Source: Apis mellifera
Taxonomy: Eukaryota; Arthropoda; Insecta; Hymenoptera; Apidae
DNA: 64,000 bases
NCBI RefSeq assembly: GCF_003254395.2
Contig: NC_037641.1
Span: 6,935,001-6,999,000 of the forward strand
Direction: 5' to 3'
Each line of letters starts with the position of its first letter. The first letter of the stretch is position 1. A program made the translations under genes and the position numbers. The notes under the pieces are model-generated. The model was not told where the DNA came from. It did not search any database and saw nothing but the letters and a program-made list of their open reading frames with translations. Of the stretch, positions 58,301-64,000 are shown one piece after another.

Positions 58301-61300
58301 GAATAATTGATGGACTTTATGAATACGTAAGGCGGTTACATTGTAAAGCCAAGTTGGTTCAGAAATTATTACACCCTCTTTCACCCACGCGTGTGTGTAT
58401 ACACCGTACAATAATAACGCGGTTGATTGCAGTAATATTTGCACACGATATCCTGCGAACGTTGTTTAAACAAAACTGAATCGACAACCGTAAAATTGTC
58501 GGTTTAATTTACGATTGTAACTCACTGTTGGTTAGATCTAATTGTTTTAACATGGATATTCCGCGATATTACGCGTACCCTGCTGTAATCGTGGAATTGT
58601 TCGAGATGAAATCGAGAGGAAACGAATGTGTTGGATAAATTTTCTCCTTTTTCTTGTTTTTTTCCTTTTTTTCCTTTTTTTTTTTTAAGATTCGCCAGAC
58701 GATATTACCAAAGAAATGAAATTACATCCAGTAATGATTATAGATTATAATAATGATGTAATTCGGAGATAAGTGTACTTTCACTGATGTTTCTTTTATG
58801 TAATTAAAATAACGTACGATGGTAAAAGATTGATGGAATAATTATGTTTCTTATTTTGTGAGCGAAAGATAAGATATTTGATATTTTGTTATTACGATAT
58901 TGAATAGTTTTTTATTTTATTTAGAGTGTAGAAAACTTAAAGAAGGATTGATTAAATATTTTAAAAAAATCAATGTATTCTTTATTTGTTAAAATAAATA
59001 TTTCATCTTCGGATAATGTAAATAATCTTGCGTCTTAATTTAGAAAAATATAATCGAAAGAATTTTTGTTGAACTCTTATGGAATGCAATTATTTTTAAA
59101 CGGTAATATTTTTTTTTGCAAAACGTGTACAATCAATCTACAATATTTCTATAATATTTTGCATAAGTTTATGAATCTATCTATAATCGATAAAACTTAT
59201 CGTCGATCGATTTGATATATTTAGAAGAATTTGCTTTCGATATCTCCTTTGAATAAATATATATATATATATATATATACAAATGTGTGAATAAAGATAA
59301 ATATTTTTTACGTAAAGAGTTCGAATTTCATGGGATACGACGAATAAACAAGTTTACTTCTCTTTCAACGCCTAACAACAAAGTAATTAATCTTAATTAA
59401 GTTCAGTTTATACTGTACGGCCATTACTTACATCAATTTAATAACGAAATAAAATTATGATTAATATTTCAAAAGAGTTCTTACACGAACGTTATAAACT
59501 TTATACACGTTCAAAGATGCGTTCTAATTAAATCTGTTGCGCATAATTAAAGTCAAATTAATTATAATTACGCATAATCGCAAGTATCTGCATAAATTTT
59601 AAATTTATTCCAACAACAATTTATAAGATTATCCAATCTTTATCCAATTGACATTTTTACATTCCCAAGTCATATGTACAATTCTTATTGATCAATCTAA
59701 TCCAATCTAACCTCAAAACCTTTCAATTCAATTTTTAATAAAGAATAAAAATTTTATACGCGTTAAGACAGACTTAATACAATAATCCTAATAAGAACCG
59801 ATCCATCACGCAATTTAAACGAGCAGCCAACCCCTCACAAAATTACCAACGTTCCATTACCAACGAAAATGCTGCTCACCCTCCCTATTCTTTTCCTATT
59901 TATTAAACTACCCTATATATTGAAAAGAAAATATCGAACAAATAACCACGAAGAAAAACGGATAGAAAAGGATCGTGCACACACAATTTTCAATTTTCAT
60001 TTTACCAATCAACCCCTCTCCTCGAATAGTTGTAGTAGTGTTCGTGTGCTTGTCCGTCAACGATCTATCATCGCTCTTCCCCTCGTATATATATATATAT
60101 TTTTTTTTTTCTTTTTTTCTTTTTTCCTTTCCTACCATTTCCCAGCCGGCTGTCTTTCACTCCTATTACAGATATATCAGTCTGTATTGATTATGCCAGC
60201 GGTGTAGTCCAACCGACGTGTTACTATCGATCGAGACGGATAGAGACGCGTGGGTGGAACGTGGACGTTCCAGTTTTCTCGACCCGAATTGCCCGTTTCT
60301 TTTCTTCGCGCTCATTTCAATTTCAACCGATCCTCACCTCGAGGAGAAATCGTCGCACCGTGCCATTGGTTCGCCTCGTTTTCGAAGGAATGGGGAAGGG
60401 TTTCGAACAGGAGGACGTCGGTGAAGTCGAATTTTCGCGGCATGCAAATGGCGCTCGTTGAATTTTTATGGCGATAGCGCGCTGTTCCTTCGTTTCTTTC
60501 TTTTTTTTCTTTTTCTTTTTCAGCTGCGAGGTCGTTAGAGTAATTTTATCTCGGTGGAAGCCGAAGGATGGTTCGACAAACACGAAAAATCTATATGTAT
60601 GTACAAATATATATATGTATTTTGGTTGAATAATTTGGTTTTGAATGGAATGAAAAGATTTTTTTTTATTTAAATTGGTTTCGAAAGTTGGATCAATGAG
60701 ATTAATGTGGATACGCTTATGGAGAATTTCATAATCCTTTTATTATGTCCTATCATGACTTAATTATGCATTTGAATTATAATTGTTTGGGAATAAAATT
60801 GAATATGCAAATAATATTTAGATTTAATATGGGATAATGACGGTGAATTCGTAGTTGTGAAATTCTGTCTGGATTATTTAAATTAATTGAAGTATATATT
60901 TATCAGCACGAATAAATTGTGGATAATTGTGTGTATTGGGAAATTATTTTTTGACGAATTAAAGATTTGGAAATTTAATTGTGAGATGGAGAAATTTAGA
61001 AAAAAAAATATCGACTGATAAATGCGAGGCTTGAACGAAGTTTACGTAGATGCCTTTGATAATTGCAAAATAACGTGCCTTTGTCGTTTAAAAATTTCAC
61101 GATTTCCCTTAACCAACCGGACACAATATAAGACGATTAATGTTTTTAACGCAACTGTTTTCTCTACGTGACTTTCTTCTCCGAATTAATTTCTCCACGT
61201 CATTTCCACAAAAATCACATTTATCAAACGTTCCTTTTTTTAACGGACTGAACGCATATTATAAAACGCAGCTCTGTTCTCATGAATATACAATTAACAC

Positions 61301-61859
61301 GCCTTTTCACGCCTTTAGAATTGTAGCGAGCACAAATTCTTCGAGCAAAAATCTAATTCAATTTCTCATCTCCGACAACATTTCCATTAATTTACTAAAA
61401 ACTAAGATTTACATTTCAATATTTTTCCAAAGGCAACCCACACATTCCAAACGAACTTATACTGACTTAAAATCGATTCTTCCTATATATAGTTACAATT
61501 AAATCCAAATTTTACAAAATGCTACAAAAGAAACATGATCATCCAATTTATCTCTTCTCTCTTTTTTATATCATTTCTCCTTTCTTTTCCTTTTTTTTAC
61601 TTTTCAAAACTATTTCAGAACAACTTAGCAAAGAGCACAACAAACACCTTCCTTTCCTTTTCCCCCTTTTTCCGCGAGAAAAATGGAAACAACTCGAAAG
61701 GGGAGAGGGTTGGCCGATTGCAAACAATTTCGCAACAACAACGACGCGACAAATTACTCGGGGGAGGAAAAAAACCAAGGAAATTAGTCCCATTCGCGGA
61801 AGGTGTACGGTGTTGTCGCGTACGGATGCTCGAGGGGTAGGTGGAGGGGGCGATCGGTG
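52312..61859. other. Non-coding AT-rich DNA, no gene seen
   Basis: Frames are short and compositionally driven. Noted: an AAG repeat at about 54805-54846, a perfect hairpin at 54566-54584, long A or T runs at 55946-55960, 56570-56592 and 58035-58052, and a TA repeat near 59257-59280. Confidence 0.5.
54566..54584. repeat. Perfect 8-base-pair hairpin with 3-base loop
   Basis: CGAGTTGC, loop ACC, GCAACTCG. Confidence 0.9.
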
Positions 61860-62017
61860 GTGAAAAAAGGGGCGCAGCCGCGGCGGACGACCACCCCCGC
61901 GGACACGCTCGCTCGCGCGGCGGGCTCGTCAGTCTCGGTCAGTCGTTGGCGGCCGAAAGTCGTGCGAGACAGGAAACCGATGGAGAGGGAGGAGGGAAAG
62001 GGATGGAGTGAGGCCAG
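61860..62017 (+). promoter_or_regulatory. Candidate promoter and non-coding first exon of a downstream gene (A)
   Basis: Very CpG-rich. Two insect initiator-like TCAGTC sites (61929, 61939) are followed about 75-90 bases later by a strong donor GCCAG|GTGAGA at 62018. A short ATG-initiated frame begins at 61980 and would run into the donor, so the exon could hold either UTR or a few codons. Confidence 0.4.
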
Positions 62018-62087
62018 GTGAGAGAAACACGGGCCGAGGGAGAAAGAGGAGAGTGGCGGTAAGGTCGAATAATTGGTGGACGTTCGG

Positions 62088-62130
62088 ATGGAGGAGGAGG
62101 AGGAGGAGGAGGAGAAGGAGAAGGAGAAGG
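62088..62130. repeat. GGA/AGG trinucleotide repeat
   Basis: Run of GGA units grading into GAAGGA units, just inside the candidate intron. Confidence 0.85.
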
Positions 62131-62786
62131 ACGAGAGATCGATCGTTGAAGATTTTAGATGGGTCGGAGCATTGGATTTGAAAACGGAAGAGATTTTTGA
62201 TCGTGGTAGAGTATTATTTGGAGGATGGAAAAGGAAGGGGGTGGGTTCGAAGTTTACACAGTAGGCGAGGGGCTTGTCGAGGTAAGAAGTTTCTTGTCGA
62301 AGTAAAGTATGTGGAAAGTTTTAGGTAGTAGAAGAAAAGAAGGATGGATCGGAGTCGTTCTCTCTAATAGGAAGGAAGAGAGATTAGAAAAAAAAAAAGA
62401 TGGATGAAAGAGAATAATTGAGGAGAAAGAAAGAGTCAAGCGATCAAAGAAGTATCAAGAGCCTGAAAAGAAGAAGAAAACCAGCAAGCTAAAATAAAAA
62501 AAAAATCTACGTAACATCTTTTCGTAAAACTCAAAAAATTATTCGGAACGAGAAAAAAAAATCTACGTCGCGATGGAAGAAATTTTGAAAAAAAAAAAGA
62601 AAGAAAGAAAGAAAGAAAGAAAAAATTAATTCAAATAAAAGCAACGAGAAAAAAAAACGAGGAGAGAGGAAAAAAAACAGGGTCAAAGAAGACGTGGTCG
62701 AATCGAGGGGAGAAACGTGGGTAAAGAAGAGAGAGCACGCTAATGGGGCCGACAAAGAGGGAAGCGCGCAGGAGAGGCAAGCGAGA

Positions 62787-62980
62787 GGCTCGTCAGTATC
62801 GTGGTTTCCGTGGAACTGAACGGAACCGAATGGGACGCCGCATACGTCGAAACGACACCAGACGACCGGTACCGAAGTTTCACGAGGGGGGTCCAGCCGG
62901 TTTTTCGTGTTCAGTTCGTGTGCCGCGTTCGGCCCGTGCGTCGTTCCTTCTTTCGTTCACGCGATCCTCCTTTCGGCCAG
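62787..62980 (+). promoter_or_regulatory. Candidate promoter and non-coding first exon of a downstream gene (B)
   Basis: A CpG-rich block shares GGCTCGTCAGTATCG (62787-62801) with block A, one base different. A second initiator TCAGTT at 62911-62916 precedes a donor GGCCAG|GTATAC (donor at 62981). Together with A it suggests alternative 5' exons of a + strand gene beyond the right edge. Confidence 0.4.
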
Positions 62981-64000
62981 GTATACGCGCTGGGAATCAC
63001 GGATATTCCTTTCATTAGATTTGCATGGATCCTCGCTTTTAATAATACGGGATGAAAATTGGCGGCGGTATTGTTGGTATACACGCGACCAAGTATCGAG
63101 CATGAATTGGATGAGAAATTGGATCGAATTGAATTTCCGTGAAAACGCTCGAATCTCGAATTCTTCCTCGTTCTTTTTGATCCTATAACAACAATTAATG
63201 AATTAGTTTTGGTTTGGTATATTAGGTTAGATTTCGTTCTTTTTTATTGGTGGTGTTAACAGATATGATCGTGGAACTTGTTATCTTGCCGAAGTATGTT
63301 TTACGTTTGGATTTTAGATTCATAATTTCTGTTAGGATGAGAACACTGAGAAAAGGAAAATTAAAATATTATTTGCTTCTTACAGTTTTGTTGTGTCTTA
63401 TTTGAAAAATTTTTTTTTCAAAAAAAAAAAAAAAGAGTTATAGATAGAGTTTAGATTTTAAAATTATTTTTTGACGAGTTACTTATTTATTTATTTATTT
63501 CTTTTTGTAATTATTATACACTTTTTCAATTTTGCGAAACAGTGGTACTGCGTATGAAAAGTGTAATGGAATTGGGGAGGGAGAAAGAGAATGCATGGAA
63601 TGCAGACACGTGGTTCGAAGACGTTTAAAAATTGTTTCTTTAGAGATAACATCAAGCAGAGATACAATTTTAATATTTCGCCATTACTATTACTACAAAA
63701 TTATTTTCTCAAATTTTCTCCAATCGAATCGATCAATTTCATCGATATTTCAAAATATATTATATAAATCGACAAGAGATAAATACTCTATTCGTTTTAC
63801 ATCTTTCTAAAAATTTTTGTTTTACTTTTTTCCTTTTTTTCTTTTTTATTTAAACGTTACACAGTTTTTATTTTTTTTCCATCAATTTATGCAAGATATC
63901 GTCTCATTTATTTCATTCGATCGGTAATCGAGACGTGATCAAGAGGCAAAATAAAATTAGAAAAAGAAAAAAAAAAAAACTAGGCAAAGGAAAGGCGGCT
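62981..64000. other. AT-rich DNA after candidate first exons, no exon seen
   Basis: Returns to AT-rich sequence with A and T homopolymers, consistent with a first intron. No coding exon is supported before the window ends. Confidence 0.4.

Noticed and set aside
62743..63018. 91-codon Arg-rich frame at the right-hand promoter block
   Set aside because: Crosses a strong splice donor at 62981 and has initiator sequences inside it, so it is more likely promoter and UTR.
1..64000. Transposons, CRISPR arrays, viral or bacterial insertions
   Set aside because: No transposase or polymerase-like frames, no terminal inverted repeats with target duplications, and no spaced direct repeats were seen; the direct repeats present are simple tandem duplications.

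Overview
The window is animal nuclear DNA. It is strongly A+T-rich, carries many simple repeats and short CpG-rich islands, and has one gene whose exons are joined by ordinary GT-AG introns. High CpG content on an AT background, poly-pyrimidine tracts and compact AT-rich introns inside the conserved core suggest a hymenopteran insect, probably a bee of the Apis type. That species assignment is inference; the gene identity is much firmer.

The only gene I can support is on the + strand and fills roughly 18.9-41.7 kb plus its 3' UTR. It encodes a PDZ-GEF, a Rap guanine nucleotide exchange factor (vertebrate RAPGEF2/RAPGEF6, Drosophila Gef26/dizzy). I reconstructed the exon chain from splice sites and codon phase. 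Two alternative first coding exons (18930-19049 followed by 26077-26175, or 29146-29169) both join in phase 0 to the common exon at 30025. The chain then runs without a phase error to a stop at 41710-41712. The predicted proteins are about 1410 and 1345 residues. Domain order is acidic N-terminal segment, degenerate cyclic-nucleotide-binding domain, RasGEF-N, PDZ, Ras-association, catalytic RasGEF (CDC25 homology), then a long low-complexity tail ending in VSAV, the C-terminus also found in the vertebrate proteins.

Region by region: 1-17.8 kb is non-coding, with three old local tandem duplications and several CpG-rich islands. 17.8-18.9 kb is a candidate distal promoter/5' UTR. 19.05-30.02 kb is long intron with two further coding exons and an internal promoter at 28.7-29.1 kb. 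30.0-34.35 kb holds the compact conserved core, with introns of 50-100 bases. 34.35-41.7 kb holds the dispersed tail exons, including a 14-histidine tract, a Thr-Met repeat and a 15-base microexon or alternative terminal exon. 41.7 to about 47 kb is probable 3' UTR and downstream DNA rich in homopolymers. 47-61.8 kb shows no gene I can support. 61.9-63.0 kb looks like one or two transcription starts with good splice donors, probably the 5' end of a gene that continues past the window.

Points worth a second look: both Rap-GEF promoters contain the same 10-base palindrome GTCACGTGAC; six consecutive tail exons are all phase 1-1 and therefore individually skippable; the first cyclic-nucleotide-binding domain of the long vertebrate isoforms was not found here; and there are several local tandem duplications and perfect palindromes. 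I saw no viral, bacterial, CRISPR or intact transposon sequence.
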